Below, one piece after another: positions 12,301-27,300 of a stretch of DNA of 64,000 bases; position 1 is the stretch's first letter, and every line of letters begins with the position of its first letter. Made by a program: the position numbers and the translations under genes. Origin of the DNA: Ostrinia nubilalis (Eukaryota > Arthropoda > Insecta > Lepidoptera > Crambidae); NCBI RefSeq assembly GCF_963855985.1, contig NC_087095.1, positions 9,000,001 to 9,064,000 of the forward strand. Direction: 5' to 3'. The notes beneath the pieces were generated by a model. That model was not told where the DNA came from, ran no database searches, and was given only the letters and a program-made list of their open reading frames with translations.

Positions 12301-15300
12301 GGTAATACTTGAGTCCCCCCTCGAATGCCTACAATGCGAGATACATTAAATTTATTATTAGGTACTTACTTAGTTACCATCGCATTTGTTAATGGAAGCC
12401 ATACAAGATATTTAAATGTTTTTAAAATATTTACTTACCTCTTTTATTATCTACACTAATATTATAAAGAGGAAAACTTTGTTTGTTGTTTGGTTATAAT
12501 GAATAGGCTCAACAACTACTGGACCGTTTTTAAAAATTCTTTCACCATTCGAAAGCTACATTATCCACGAGTAACATAGGGTAAATTTTATTTTGGAAAA
12601 AAATAGGCGGGTCCACTATAGGCTATAATAATGTAGTCCACGTGGGCGAAGCCGCGAGCGGAAAGCTAGTGTTTTAATATTATCACAGAGTAATAATATT
12701 TATCAATTTTTTTTTTAGAGTAAGTAACTAGGTAACTACTGATTGTAGTGCGACCATTGGGAAGGTATCTTAAACAAATTATGTCCTAACGAGTATCAGT
12801 GTGACTTGATAGTTTTTTTATCCCAATCATTATGGGTGGATTCGACCAAACAAGACTAAATATTAATCTCAGAATAAATCGTCAGTTTTGACACATTTCC
12901 ATACTGAAACTGTCAATGTTCCAGTTATATCAGGAGTTATTCTCGGATAAAAGTTTGGTCGAATCGGGCCTAAAAGTGTTACCTACCCATTTGGCTGGGA
13001 CCTTAGCTGGGACTCGTTGGGAACAAGCGATTTTAAGTTATTAAAATTTAAATCTACATACATGTATAACTTTTTTACTACGCTTCACAACCACTTTAAT
13101 GATAATTAAGTAATACTTTAATATGACAATTTAGACCAGTTAACCCAAATGTAGTAATTGACCCCCGACGCGCCTGTCTATATGTATACTGAAAATAGCA
13201 TTCTAATAATATTGGGGGTTCATCGGATAATGTAATGTGGGGGGTACCACCCAAAGCCGAAAAAAAAAAACACATACGAGTAACATTGGTTTTTACCAAA
13301 GAGCATAAAAGAGTAAGAGACGGCACTCCATAGATATTTTTTGAGCTCACGCACACATATGCATTTTAGAGAACGACCCGCAAATCTTTACCAACCGCAC
13401 AAACTACGGGCGGAGCTACCAACATAATGCCTTATTTTCTGACAGTATTAGTGACGTTCGTAATAACTTATCGATTATCGATACTTTGCTAGGGTTGTAA
13501 TTGCATATCGATATCTAGTATAGGAACCTTAAATATTTTAATGATTACTATTTTTATTTTATACTATGTGTAAGTAAAACGAAGTTTTGTAACGTAAATT
13601 ATTTATTTCGAAATAAAATAGGTATATTACAATAAGTATTGAACATGACATAGCAGTTGTAGGCATGAGGAATTATTGAAAATTATAACAAAGTACAGAA
13701 ATGATAATTTTGTAAACTTTTATTTTCACAACTTTTTCTAAGAAAAAATAGGATTTTTATTTATAAACATCTTTAATTTTCTTATCAGCTGATCGAACCT
13801 CAGCCTCAAGATTACTTTTCAATGCTTTGTTGCTGTGCTTTTTTACTTTTGTCAGCAAAATTGTTTTCACTTTTTATGAAGCTGTCATTAATGATTTTAC
13901 AACTTTTTCTTAGAAAAAGGTAACTTAATATTTTAAACATCTTATCATAAATTTCTTTATTATGTTGTTGACATTTAAACCAACTAAAATTACAATTTGT
14001 ACTCAACATTAAGAAAATGAATTTTCCAACATTTTCCATATATATCTGGTCGGCAATATGGTCATGATAAAATTGTTTAGCTTCATTTACGGTGGTACAT
14101 AATTGAATTGTTGGATAAACGAGACTTTTTTTATCATGCCACCATTCGCGAAGAGATATATATGCATACAAATCATTGTCAACAGGAGTTTTCACGCTCA
14201 AACACTCTTCACAAATTAAACAAGAACTGTTCTGTAATAGTTTGGCAGCTAAATACCCGCTTACATATACTACTGGTTGGTTTTCAAGGCTACACAAATT
14301 TTCAATAGGCTGTTCTAAGTTTTCAGGGTCCGGGATAGACAACACAGGATAAAATTCAGTGTCTGTGGAATCTTGAACATTAATTTTTATTTCTGTTGTT
14401 TTTAAATTAGTTTTTAAAATGTCTTTATATTCCAGCATAATTATGTTTATTGTTGTCTGCTTCACAATTAGCACTTCTGCTATGAGGCACTTTCAGCCCA
14501 GTAACCATGCTTGTTTTAAGCGCTGCAGTAAAGTGCGTGATAGTGGGATTTCTATTGGTTACACTGTGTTGCCTAATGATTCCAAATAAGTTTTCCAGAG
14601 AGTCTTGGTTAAACTGTCTAAGGTTCATATATTTAAACCCTTCATTCTTTAACTTTTCCCAAATATCGTTTAAGGATTTGATAGATATTTGATATCCCTT
14701 TACGCATTTAACATTTTTTAGTATCGTGTTTTCTGCTGTTATAAATTTTATGGTTTTTAACTTATCAGTATAAAAGGTCCAAGACTCAATGTGATTACTT
14801 GATGTGGAAACATTTTCCCGGATCCCTTTCTTTACGTCATTTAAAGATGATGGACCATTTGTACAATCAAATAGTTTATCTAACTGTTCAATCACAAATG
14901 CTGTATCATTGCAATCAGAAACTTCTTTCCATGCCATCATTTTTAAAATAGCTGCCACGGTATTACTCAGAGCATGCGCAGCATACTTCACCCTCATCTT
15001 AGTTTTGAATGTTGGATTTACAATGGTACTAATCAGTTTTTTAAAATTTAAAAAATTTCTGTTGTGTTCTTCTGCAACTACCAAATGCCTCCATTGTGCA
15101 ATTTTTCCATCGAAAGACATATTTCCACTTTTAAAGAAATTGTTTCGTAATGATTTGAACAAGTGAGGGATGTCATAGATTATAAAAATTTTGTCATTAT
15201 TTACAGAGAAAAAGTTGCTATCTATGCCTTGTCCACAGTTTCTTTTTAACATGTTAAGAGCTCCTATATTTGTAGATCCCTGATCACAAACTGTTGTTAG

Positions 15301-18300
15301 AACCATAAATCCGATTTCTTTTAATTTTTTGATGATGTCCGATATAATTTTTGCCAGTTTTGCTGTTGATATTGTGCCTTCCACAAAATAGTGCGCAATA
15401 TATTGTTTGTATTTATGTTTAGCACCCTGTATCATAAACACTAACGCATGGTCTGCAATTTTCTTTTCTCGTCCCATGTTCTCGCCCTCTCCATAATCCA
15501 CGTAGCCATCCACTTTATCAGCAATTTCGTTATAAATTATCCGTTTCTTTAACGCCATCTCGTCAAATATTAACGAGCAATATTTATTTTCCTTTGGCAT
15601 ACTTGATGCTTTTGCCTCTAACATATCAATTATATTTTTATTTATACCAGGCTTCATTGGTATATTTTTTAAAATCCTTTGGAGCGTTTTAGTGCTTGGT
15701 AGCGTAAACAGCTTTTGCATATAGCGGTATGCTTTAGGGGACCGTTTAAATATAGCCAAAGCATATATTTTGTTGGCTAAAGTCCACCTTTTTCCTTGTG
15801 ACTTTTTTTTGTTATTCTGCACTACATCCTTTACTAACGATGTCAGCACTTCCGAATCTAACTTGTCTAAATTCACTCTTGACTTCGCTATATTCCTTAT
15901 TGTTTTTTTTGCATTTTGTAACTGTCGCCAAAGCCTCTTCTCTTTAATTGTAAATGTTGATGAAGTGTCTGTAATAAAAACATTTCCATTAGTAAAAAAA
16001 ACAACATTAAAGCAAATTGAATTGAATATTGGTTAATTAATCAGCAATTTTACTTAGTTTTTTAAATTAGGTATGTTTTATCTTACCTTTCATTTCAATG
16101 TTTTTCTTAGGTCTTTTATAACTGTGGACTAATATTTCTGCCTGTGCATCTTGATGGCAAATGTTTTTATCATCTGAAATATTATAAATATGCAAATAAG
16201 TTTAAAATTTATTTTGTTGTTTTATGAAACATAAAATATTATTTCCAAATCAATCAATCATTATCAAGTTTTAAAAAAATGCAAAGACAGGATAATGATA
16301 GCTCTTCTCATAAAATATGAAGCGTGGGCCCACCTTCAATAACAATGACATAATATTAAATTAAAGGCATTTAGAGGTTTTAATGTTCTGCATTCTGGAT
16401 GCGGTCTGCGGGTATGTCAAGACAATCTGTAAGTGGTCGTGATAAGGCAATCAGTCACGTGTGCTTTGCGTTCTTTGTTCGTATCCGCACGGTCAAATCG
16501 CATTAATATAAAATGTACAGAAACCTAGAATGTTGTACATATAAGTTCATTTTGACCTGACTGCAGACTGCAGAACGCATCCAGGGTGGCATTCTTTAGT
16601 TTGAGGGAAGGCATATTTTAGAAGGTAAATAATTAGTTTGTACACTTACCATGAGTAATGGGTTTATAGGTCATATGTTCTGGTGCATTGGAAGTAGAAG
16701 GAAGAGGTTCAAAAGTTGTTTTCGCAGAAATACCAGAATCTGGTATATCCACAGCTCCCAAACATGTTGAATTTAGTTGTTTGGTTGTAGTTGTAAGGGG
16801 AACTGAAAGCAGATAATGAAATGTGAATTGGGTAATAAAATGTCATGTTCTTACCCAACTTTAGGGTACAATCAGTCTAGTACATGTCTTGCTCACATTA
16901 AAAATTACTAGCTTATAAATATTATTAAACTAGCTGACCTGGCTAATTAATGTAGATTGCCTAAAATTTTTCAAATTGGTCCGGTACTTTTTTTTAAAGA
17001 ATTTGTATTACACAAATTACTAAAGTCCCTCTAACTCAACACACATTCTAAGCTAAATTGTGTTACGAGTGGGTTTACTACAATATTCAAGCTGTGGGGT
17101 TCTAACCCGCACTTTAGGCTATCTTGGCTTCGAGTTACGGAGCCGATCAAATACAAACAAACAATTAAATATTTCCTTTTTATATTATTAGTATAATTTT
17201 AGATAAACATACCTCGTTCAACTGGATTTGACTTCTTTGGAATGCAATATGAATGATCATAAAGAACTGTAACAAAGTATAGATATAATTAATCATTGAA
17301 ATTATATATTATTTATTGATAAGCATACAACACATGTTTGTGGTTACAAAGAAAGAACCTTGTTAAATTGCAATCGGTTGGTTTGTTTTGGAAACCAAAG
17401 AAAATTAATTAAGACATCTAAATAATTCAGAAAAATTGATAGATAGTAAATTAAATTTAAAAAAAAAAATTGAAGTCATCATCATACCTGTCTTGAGGTT
17501 TTCTTTATTGGAGTCTTTTACATGAAGAGGAAACTCTGTCAAAACTTCATCTGGCAAGATGGGATTGCTCAATTCCAGTGTTGGAATAGCTGAGTTCTTC
17601 AGCCGAGTTCCTTTGGCATTGAAGGATTCAGGAGTGAAGTGCCCACCACAAACAAACTTCAGTTGGTGTAACTTTTCAATAGGTACATATGCTAAGTCTT
17701 CTATGCCAGCATTTTTAACCCACATTCGACAACTGAAATAAGAAATACCTATTAGAAAAGAAAAAGAATAACAAACTGAAATTTATTCATTAACTAATTT
17801 CTTTTAGTATTGTTATGCAATTCATTTACAGAGTACGAAACAAAATACTGAAATTAAAAATTGGTTATGGTTATTTACTGTATGATTAAAAATATTAATC
17901 CCAGCCTTTAAGTTTACACAATCAGTAAAATTATCTTGTAATAAATGAGTGTTATTAGAAACTTACCGGTCAGAATCCAGAGGAAACCTACTCAAAAGTA
18001 AGGGTGATCCACCACGACTTCGCCTCTTATTACAAATAACGCACTTCTTGTTGTTTCTACTCTCCATTATCAGTAGAAGCCTAAAATGAAATAGGTATTA
18101 ATTAAACAAAGCCTATAATTTCTCTCCAACCAGTGTCAATGCCCTGGTTCATGCATTTACCAGTTTTGAAAGTACATTTACATTTTCATCACATAGGGTT
18201 GTTTTTAATGAAAAATAGATTTGTAATAGATCTAATATTTCAAGTAAGTAGATAACATACCCATTAAACAGAAAAGTAAATAAGAGTTTAAACTTCTGTA

Positions 18301-21300
18301 GAAGTTGAAACACAGCTTATTTAAAAGAGTCTCTATCTCACAAAAAACATAACACTGAACAGCAAACTTTATCACGCCCGATACGGAGGAACTTAATCAA
18401 CTCAACGTAAACGACAGAAAAGTTTATTTACAGTAATATTGCACCAAATCTGAGAAAATAACTTCACACGAATCAATTCGCCGGTTTAAAACTCAAATTC
18501 AATTGACAGACATTTTTTTTTCATTTGTCAAACTAACAATACTACCAACATAAGGACACTAACAATTATTTTTAGTATGGTGGTATTGATCCGCGGGTTC
18601 CCCTGCTATAGTGAAATCAATCCAAAATGCACTTTATTGCTTAAGGGATAAGGTTGTATATCAATTGCTACATATAGAGACTAGTTTTTGTATGAGAAGT
18701 GTCTACCCACTGGTTTTTACAAGTTTACTTATTACTAGCGGCCCGCCCCGGCGCGGCTTCGCACGGGTGCTATGGATTTTCTCGGTTTTTCTCTTCTATA
18801 ATATGCATGTTTTATAGATTTTATATCTATCTATCTAAACCTTCCTTTTGAATCACTCTATCCATTAAAAAAACTGGATCAAAATCCGTTGCGTAATTTT
18901 AAAGATACATAGGGACAGACAGGCAGAAAAGCGACTTTGTTTTATACTATGTAGTGATTTAATGACCAGACAGACAGTAATAATAATATGTATGTGAAAA
19001 TATGTATGTTCTGAAAACTGTAAGTTAGGTTTAGAGTAATAAATCTGTTATTTATTTTCAGAAACGCAATAATGCTTTTATTTCGAACAATATCATATGT
19101 ATAACAACATTCACTTATAATACTTTGGTTCTGACAATAACAAAGCAGTCTATTTTATACAGAGTGACTTTGTTATCAGTATCCAAATTTTTTTAATAAG
19201 CTCGTTAGAACAATTTGACAATACAACTTTATCGTAATTATTTTTAATTGTGGTATTTTTCGCAAAAAAAATATTGAAAGTCTAATCCGCGAGTGCCCAT
19301 ATCTTAAGTTTTAAAGGTTATTGCTTGTTTTCGCTCACCATTATGTCTATTAAGCTTAGCTGTGTGTACGTATTTTTCCATGAACGAAGCAAATTTTCCA
19401 CGTGAGTCAATTTGGAAACCGCGCGCAGCGGATGAAAATAATTAAATATGGAGAAAAAAGTTTTGTTTTCTTTACGTAAATCAATTAAGTTACTGATTCT
19501 GAGTCGATCCTGAAAATTTGGATACTGATACAAAAATCAACCTGTATACATAAATTAATACAATTTGATCATTTATGTAGTCATTGCAAGTCGAGTTTAC
19601 ATATTTTTCTTAATGAGTTACAATTACTATTATAGATTAAATAAATAACACGTCTATTCCTAAAAATAAATTAAATAATTCAAATTGAAATAAAAAACAC
19701 AATAACAACTACAAATAAGTACATTGATACGATAAAGTTCCACACACAGCTGCGGTTCATTAACAAGCGTTCAGAACTTCAGACAGAACATCATTATGTT
19801 CTGAAACTGATCTTATTAAGGTCCTTAGATTAATAAATCTTAAGGTCTATTATTCAAAGGTAAATCCCTCAACCATCCAGGCTTTAGTGAAGTCGCTTTT
19901 GCGTGAAGAACTTATCGAATTCTAGTCTAAATTTTCAGTCTGTTGATCTAGCTTACTACTAAGTTCTAAGTCACTTTAATTTTTTTCCACTAATCAGTTC
20001 TCATTTGTGAACTTAATACAATATACCTACAGCAAAAGTATATTTTTTTTACATTCAATAAAAATAACGATGTTATCAGGTGCACAAGCACCTTTTTTAT
20101 GATCATCTCACTTAACATTGTTTTTATTAAAATAAATAAATAAATAATAACAATTCACCTATCTGAGATCGATTTCTATATTATACCTACTTATGCAAAT
20201 TTAAAATCCAAATTCATAACTTTCACATTTTTATCACTGAACTGCAAGTATCTTATTTTATCGATTTTGTTAACGACGAATGTACGCTGAATTGAATTCG
20301 TGCTAATTTCTAATATGTTGTTTTCCGCAGTGTCAGCATTTAATCTTCTTTTGAGCCGCATGTTAACTAAGTTTTCTGAAAACATAAATATTTTTGTCGT
20401 TAATTTAGGTAACTATGAAAATATGCCTACATCTTCAGTCATCCATATTATGGACGTTCAGTTTGACAGTTTTTAATAGTTTTTGGAAAACTTACCTTCG
20501 CCGGTATGAAAGAAGTGATAAATGTCCTCTTCAACAAGTAGTACATTATATTCGTCGTAGACGGTAACATATCTGGATTCCATATTTATTTTCAATGAAA
20601 ATATGGCTTTATCTGTTGAACCGTCATAATCTCCCATAAAACTTACTCCAAAACTGTAAAAAAATTAACAACAACAAACCAAGTTATTTATTGTTATGAT
20701 CAATCTATCTATTAACGGTTTCAATATCGTCGTAATATAAAATTAGTTATAAAAAAAACTTACCTATTACAATTATTTAAAACGGTGATGTTTATAACAT
20801 CGTTGGAGTTCAATATCGTCGGAAACAAAAACTTGTTACTTTCTAGCGGCCATTGAAGTATTGGATTTGAGCTGCCAGATGAGTTTCTGAAAAGGAAAAC
20901 AACATTGTAGCCATTTATTAATAATAACTGTAGAGAACAAATAGCCCATATTGATTATTTTTCACTGCCGAGTATCCTCCCTAAAATAATGTATGTCGGT
21001 AAGTTGAAACAAAACGTATTCCAATGGTTCGTTTGCTCATTACGTTAGAAACTAGAGAAACCTATTATAAGGATTACCCATCATCCGTGTCTTCTGAATA
21101 ACTCACTGAGTATTACATAAGATGGCGACAACGTTACCGCAAAATAAAAAACGTTTCAGTTTGGAGACACTGTTTTTGTGATTACTAATCAGGGGCGGAT
21201 CTACCTCAGGGCTTTTCGGGCTTAAGCCCAGGGAGTAATGAGACAAAGTATGTGCTTAGTTCTAAAATTATAATTCTACTTATGTACATTTATTGTAATG

Positions 21301-24300
21301 TGATTAGTTGAAAAGAATGCTAGCTTTATCACCATGGACGCGTCACGCGACGAACGTGACTTGTCCATCTTCAGTTTGTACTTGTTAATTTTAAAGTCTA
21401 ATTTAGAATTTCCATGTTTGTAGAAGTAATATTTATAATTATTTTTAAATAGGCCTATATTATGACTTCTAATAGATCGGTATACGAGTTCTTACAATCT
21501 ATCCACTTAAGTTTCGGAAACTTTGTATTGTTGTTGACATATACTTCGTAACAAACATAATTATATCCTGACAAGGAATAGTTATAGTTTCGATATGTAT
21601 GTCTGTCTGTCTGTCCGTCTGGCCGAGGTTTTGCTTGGAAACTATCCCCCCCCCCCTCCTCTAAAAATTAAACTGTTGGCTTAAAAAATCTGGAAAAATT
21701 CATGATAATAGTGCTTTTTATGAACTTTCAAGGAAAACTATAGTGGTTAAGATAGATTAGTTAGTTCAAGAGTAATAGTCGTTTTACTCAAGTATTATAC
21801 AATTTCATACCCAATAAAAAATCATTAGAAGAAAATGTTAAAAGTGACTAGATGAAGAAATTGCTTGCTACTGAAATACATTGTGGTAACGACGGACAAC
21901 TACGGAACCCTACACTGCGCGTGGCACGACACGCACTTGGTCAATTTTTATATAACAAATTAGAAAGAAATTATTGTTACTTACACATCATTATCTTCTT
22001 CGGTCGGGCGTCCCATAATTGAGATAATCCCAGTCACAAACACTAACAAATTAAGATACATTTTGATAGCCCGATTCACAAATTACTAAAAAGTAACTAT
22101 TGCAAACTTGGTTTACTAACTGTTAATAAGCACTATTGTAGTGCATTTGATTGAAAGTTGGTTTACCAATGAAATAATTCGCTTTATTGTTGCTTTTATA
22201 TTAAAACAAAGTGATTCATATTAAGCTGCGTTTAACGTATACGTCACATGTATACGTTGGTGGTTCATTCATTCAATGGTTAGAAACAAACCGCAATCCC
22301 ATAAATTATGGGATTACCCAGAATAATGAATGAAAATCAAATAAGCTCTTAAATTATTGTCAAAATTTTGTTTTTTTTTTATGATCATAGTTCACAATGT
22401 TCTTTTAAACTTTTTTTGTACCTGTAGCATATTTCGATGTGATGTATATTCACCTAAATCATGATTTAAATTTTAAATGTTAGGCAGGATGGGACTGACC
22501 ATATTAGGATTGACGCGCCTAGGTGACTCGTAATATTAGTAATGACTCGGAGTACTTACACCCGTCTGGTTTTTAGTGGTTAACTTACCTTTACTCTTTT
22601 GTGGGGATGGGGAGTCCCATGACACCTTGTGAACACGGACGGTACTTACAATATTCCCTTTTTACTTAAAAAATCCAAACAAATATTTGACGCCTTTTAA
22701 TCATTCAGAATGTCCTATGGCTGAGATGATGATGATGAATCATTCAGGTAGGCTTATTTACCTTTTCGATTATGATCCAAAGTCCAAACCGATTATGACG
22801 TAGGTTCCTATTCGTTAATTGAATCGGTTACTGAACAGTTGTAGAACTAAACGGGCCGTTAGTTGTATAGGCACTTAAACTCATATTCAATATGTAATGA
22901 TGATTATTTTTGAAAGAGTTTTCATTTATTAAAGCTTACCTAGTTATTATTAAAGAAAGTTGTAGAGACTCTGTCGAAAAGCCACGCTATTAGGTACTGC
23001 GCCCAAGTAGCAACAGATTATCTTCATAAAGCATTGAAGATATCTTGAAGACTAGTAGCCTAATTCCAGCCGTTGTCTTGGCCAAGACAATAGTCGCACT
23101 CAAGAAATCTTGAAGTTATGCCCCAAGACAATGGTAAGCAAAAAAGGGCACAATCCTTTGGAAATCACTGAGACAGAGTTAAGACAACGCTTAAGGCAGA
23201 CTTAAACCCTAATTAAGAGTGTAGTTTTAAGAATTTCTAAACAAGTACTATATGATATCTTGTAGTATGACTGTAGACAAGGAAATAGAGTTGAAGATAT
23301 CTTGAACACTTATTTAAGACTAATCATTATTTTTACTGCTAAGGTTTATTTAACTTCATGAAGAACTATGTAAGACACTTTTTATTAAAGAGTAACTTTA
23401 ATTTAGAAAACATTATGATCTTTAATACTAAATCAACTTTAGATAAAGGTTAATGAAAATGGCGATTAAATTATTTTAATAACTAATTTATATTATGTCT
23501 AGAAAATACCGTGGATGTTATTTTTGCATAGGAAATATATAACGCATTGTGGTTTCTCGTGTAAAATCAATGGATAATGTTATAAAACAGAAGGGCCTTG
23601 AAAAAAACCTAATAAGATCAATAAAATATTACGAAATTGTATTGTATAAAGAAAATTTTGAGGTTATAAAATAATATTTTTTTTTTATGCAAACATTCTT
23701 AGACATTTATGCAACTAGAAAAAGTGCAACAAAGACGTAGGTACTTCAATTTAAATGTTCTCTTGTTATGATATTATTGGTTAATTTCTGATTTATTTTT
23801 TGTTACACATAGCTCATAATGGCGGTAATTCTAATTTGTCTTAATGTAGCAAGAGTATAGAAGATTTTGAATTGGTAAGTTTAGTAAAGAAAAAGTTGAG
23901 TCAAGTTATACTTTAGATAGTATTAGTTTAGAAACATTGGATTTAACTTACACTTAAAATTCACTTGATGAAGTATTACTTAAGTGCATAATAATGGTAT
24001 TAATTAGATCTTTAGTTTTATTTAGTTAAAACTAGATAGTTTTCATTCTGTCTTAGTCTTGCTAAATTATTCGTGCTGCTATACATTAGAGAACAATTCA
24101 TTTACTAACTTATTTATGAATTAAATGATTTCTCCCTTGACTTTGTCCGTGTGGAAGTCGAAAATGGTTCTAATAGGATTTTAATTGGTTTTTACGTTTT
24201 TAGTTTTGTTATAACATATTATAGGGGAAAGTTCGGTAAATTGTACAGGCGGGTAAATTGCACCACCTTCATATTTCGTAAAGTATTCTTTTAAGTCTGT

Positions 24301-27300
24301 AATTGCAACACTCAGCGATAGCAATTTTAAATTATGTAATTTAATATCGGCCATATGATTTTTGCCGTGTTACTGACGTATTTTATTGTGAAAAGTTTTG
24401 ATTTAATTGTTTTTATGGAACTTTTAACTATTTGTAATTTTGTTAAATTTAATCACACAGTGTTGAGAAGCGTAAATAAGTGGGGATTACAATTATTAGA
24501 AAAAAAATTCTGTAGTTATTATGTTAAGTTTTTTTAAAAGTACCTACTGTCACCTAGTTAGTTAAATTGTATAATATCATGTTGTACCCAACTTTACCAT
24601 ACAATTTTGTAAATATTTTAGACAATATTTTAGTAAATCATATTTTGAGTTTAGCATAATTTAGTTCGCGGGCGACCGCACGCATTTTGTATCAAAAATT
24701 AATACAATAAGCTAGCGCAAGTGCCCGCGGCGGACGCGCGCTGCGGGCCTGCACTACCTTGAATTATTAATAGGCGTGAATGGCGTGCGTGATCCTGTTT
24801 TATCGAAATCGTCCCGTTAAGTGTATTTTTTCTCAGAATGTACTAATTCTAGTAAAAAGTTAATTAACTTAATCTTCATAAAACTATTTTTAGGACAATG
24901 GTCTTTAAAAAATCCTACGTAAATCTACGAATACTTTATTTACTTTGCAACACTTAAATAATACTTCGTCTATACTATTTAGAAGACCGAGGAGTATAAT
25001 CAGCCACTTTGTCTGGCGTTTGTGGACTATGAAAAAGCCTTCGACTCGATCGAGACCTGGGCAGTGCTACAGTCTCTCCAACGGTGCCAAATTGACTATA
25101 GATACATCGAAGCGCTGAAGGGCTTGTACGAAAACGCCACAATGTCGGTCCGCCTCCAGGATCAGAACTCGAAACCTATCCAGTTGCAGCGAGGGGTGAG
25201 ACAGGGAGATGTCATATCTCCGAAACTGTTCACCACCGCCCTGGAAGATGTTTTCAAGCTTCTGGACTGGAGCGGATTCGGCATAAATATCAACGGCGAG
25301 TATATCACCCACCTTCGTTTCGCGGACGATATCGTAGTCATGGCTGAGACCGTGGAGGACCTAAACACAATGCTCAATGGCCTCAGTAGAGCCTCTCAAC
25401 AAGTGGGTCTTAAAATGAACATGGACAAGACAAAAATTATGTCAAATGCCCGTGTTGTACCCACTCCTCTGAAGGTTGGAGACACTACACTCGAAGTTGT
25501 TGACAATTATGTATACCTGGGACAAACAGTCCAGTTAGGTAGGTCCAACTTCGAGAAAGAGGTTAATCGTCGAATCCAACTCGGCTGGGCAGCGTTCGGG
25601 AAGCTTCGCGGAATTCTCACGTCCGAAATACCGCAGTGTCTCAAGTCAAAAGTATTTGACCAGTGTGTGTTGCCAGTGATGGTGTATGGCTCTGAGACGT
25701 GGTCGCTTACTATGGGCCTCATAAGAAGGCTCAAGGTCACCCAAAGAGCGATGGAGCGTGCTATGCTCGGAGTTTCCCTGCGTGATCGAATCAGAAATGA
25801 GGAGATCCGTAGGAGAACCAGAGTGACTGACATAGCCCTCAGAATCGCTAAAATCAAGTGGCAGTGGGCCGCTGGGGCAGAAAAGTTCTTGAGTGGCGAC
25901 CACGAGCTGGAAGACGTAGCGTGGGCAGGCCTCCCACTAGGTGGACCGACGATCTGGTGAAGGTCGCGGGAAGTACCTGGATGCAAGCGGCGCAGGACCG
26001 GTCTTTGTGGAAATCCTTGGGGGAGGCCTTTGTCCAGCAGTGGACGTCTTTCGGCTGAAACGACGACGACGACGACGACTATTTAGTATTAAGTGAGCAT
26101 ACAAAAAATCTTACTTTAGTTAAACAAGATTTTTTTAACTTAAGCTAAGAATAACTTAAGACCAAATTATCTAAAGAATACTTAACTTGGTTTTGGGTAA
26201 TCTTAATTTGCTTAAGTAGCGCTCGATGAAGAATATAAAGTCTTAAAGAAAAAAATCTCTATTCTAAGTTTATTTGGTTTTAGGTTAAGTGTAAATTTAG
26301 ATAGAGTTAAGACAAGTAAGATTTTGCCATTAATACCAATTGCTACTTGGGCGAAGACATGGTGTTTGATCGCTTTATCTAGCTCCATGTACCTAATCAA
26401 GATAATTTCCAATAGGACTTAAGAGCAGAGAAGCATGCATCAGCATTTATAGATACTGTCCCAAAATTCAACGATAAGCCATTAGGAAAAACGATTAGGA
26501 AAAATAAGAAAAAATAAATTAAGATAGATTTTTGACACCGTGGTTTATAGGCAATGTCTAATCTAAGACTTAGACTTAGTGCTAAAAATTACTTAAGTAA
26601 TTAGCACTTGTTTTACGCAGCAAGCTTAAATTGTGCCAATTTTCCAGGTGAATCGAACGTCTACACCCTGGGCACGATAGGGGCCCATAGAGTCGTCACA
26701 ACCAAGTTGCCTTCCGTGGGCCGCACTCGGGAAGCCATGACCGCTGCCGGCAACACGACCACAAGACTGCTTGGAATTTTCCAAAAGGTGAGTCCGATTT
26801 TTTTTAATTTAATTTTAATGTTACTTGTACATTATTCACCCTAGCTCAAAATTAATTAACCGAAGGTCGTATGGAAAGAAATGGGCGCCATACAACGAAT
26901 AGGTGTAAACATAATTATCCCAAATAACATTATGTAAGTAAGATGTTGCCAATACAAGAAGAAGAAAAAGTTATCAGATCTCATGTAGAGCCAAGCTTCT
27001 AACTCTACACGCCCCTTCTCTAAAGCTGAATTGCATCACCTTAACACTTCAGAAACTCTACACCTAGTCAAAATATTTGGCATGGCCGTTTTCTTACCGT
27101 CACGTAGTGGTATTATTTTTCTGTTAATGTAAAGAAAGAAAGAAAAAGTATTTATTCGATGCAAGTGCAAAATAAAATAACAAATAGATATAATAAAACC
27201 AAACAGTAAGGTACATGCACCAAAATGGCATCTGCTCAGTATAAGCCGTGACGGCAGAGAGCGCGTCACGACCACTGGTATTCTGCGGATGCCAGTTGAG

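Noticed and set aside
13470..13515. TATCGATA-type sites suggestive of a DREF-like promoter
   Set aside because: The words are present (ATTATCGATACT, CATATCGATATC), but there is no gene start nearby on either strand that would use them.
25507..25986. 159-codon minus-strand open frame
   Set aside because: Antisense shadow of the RTE reverse transcriptase frame.
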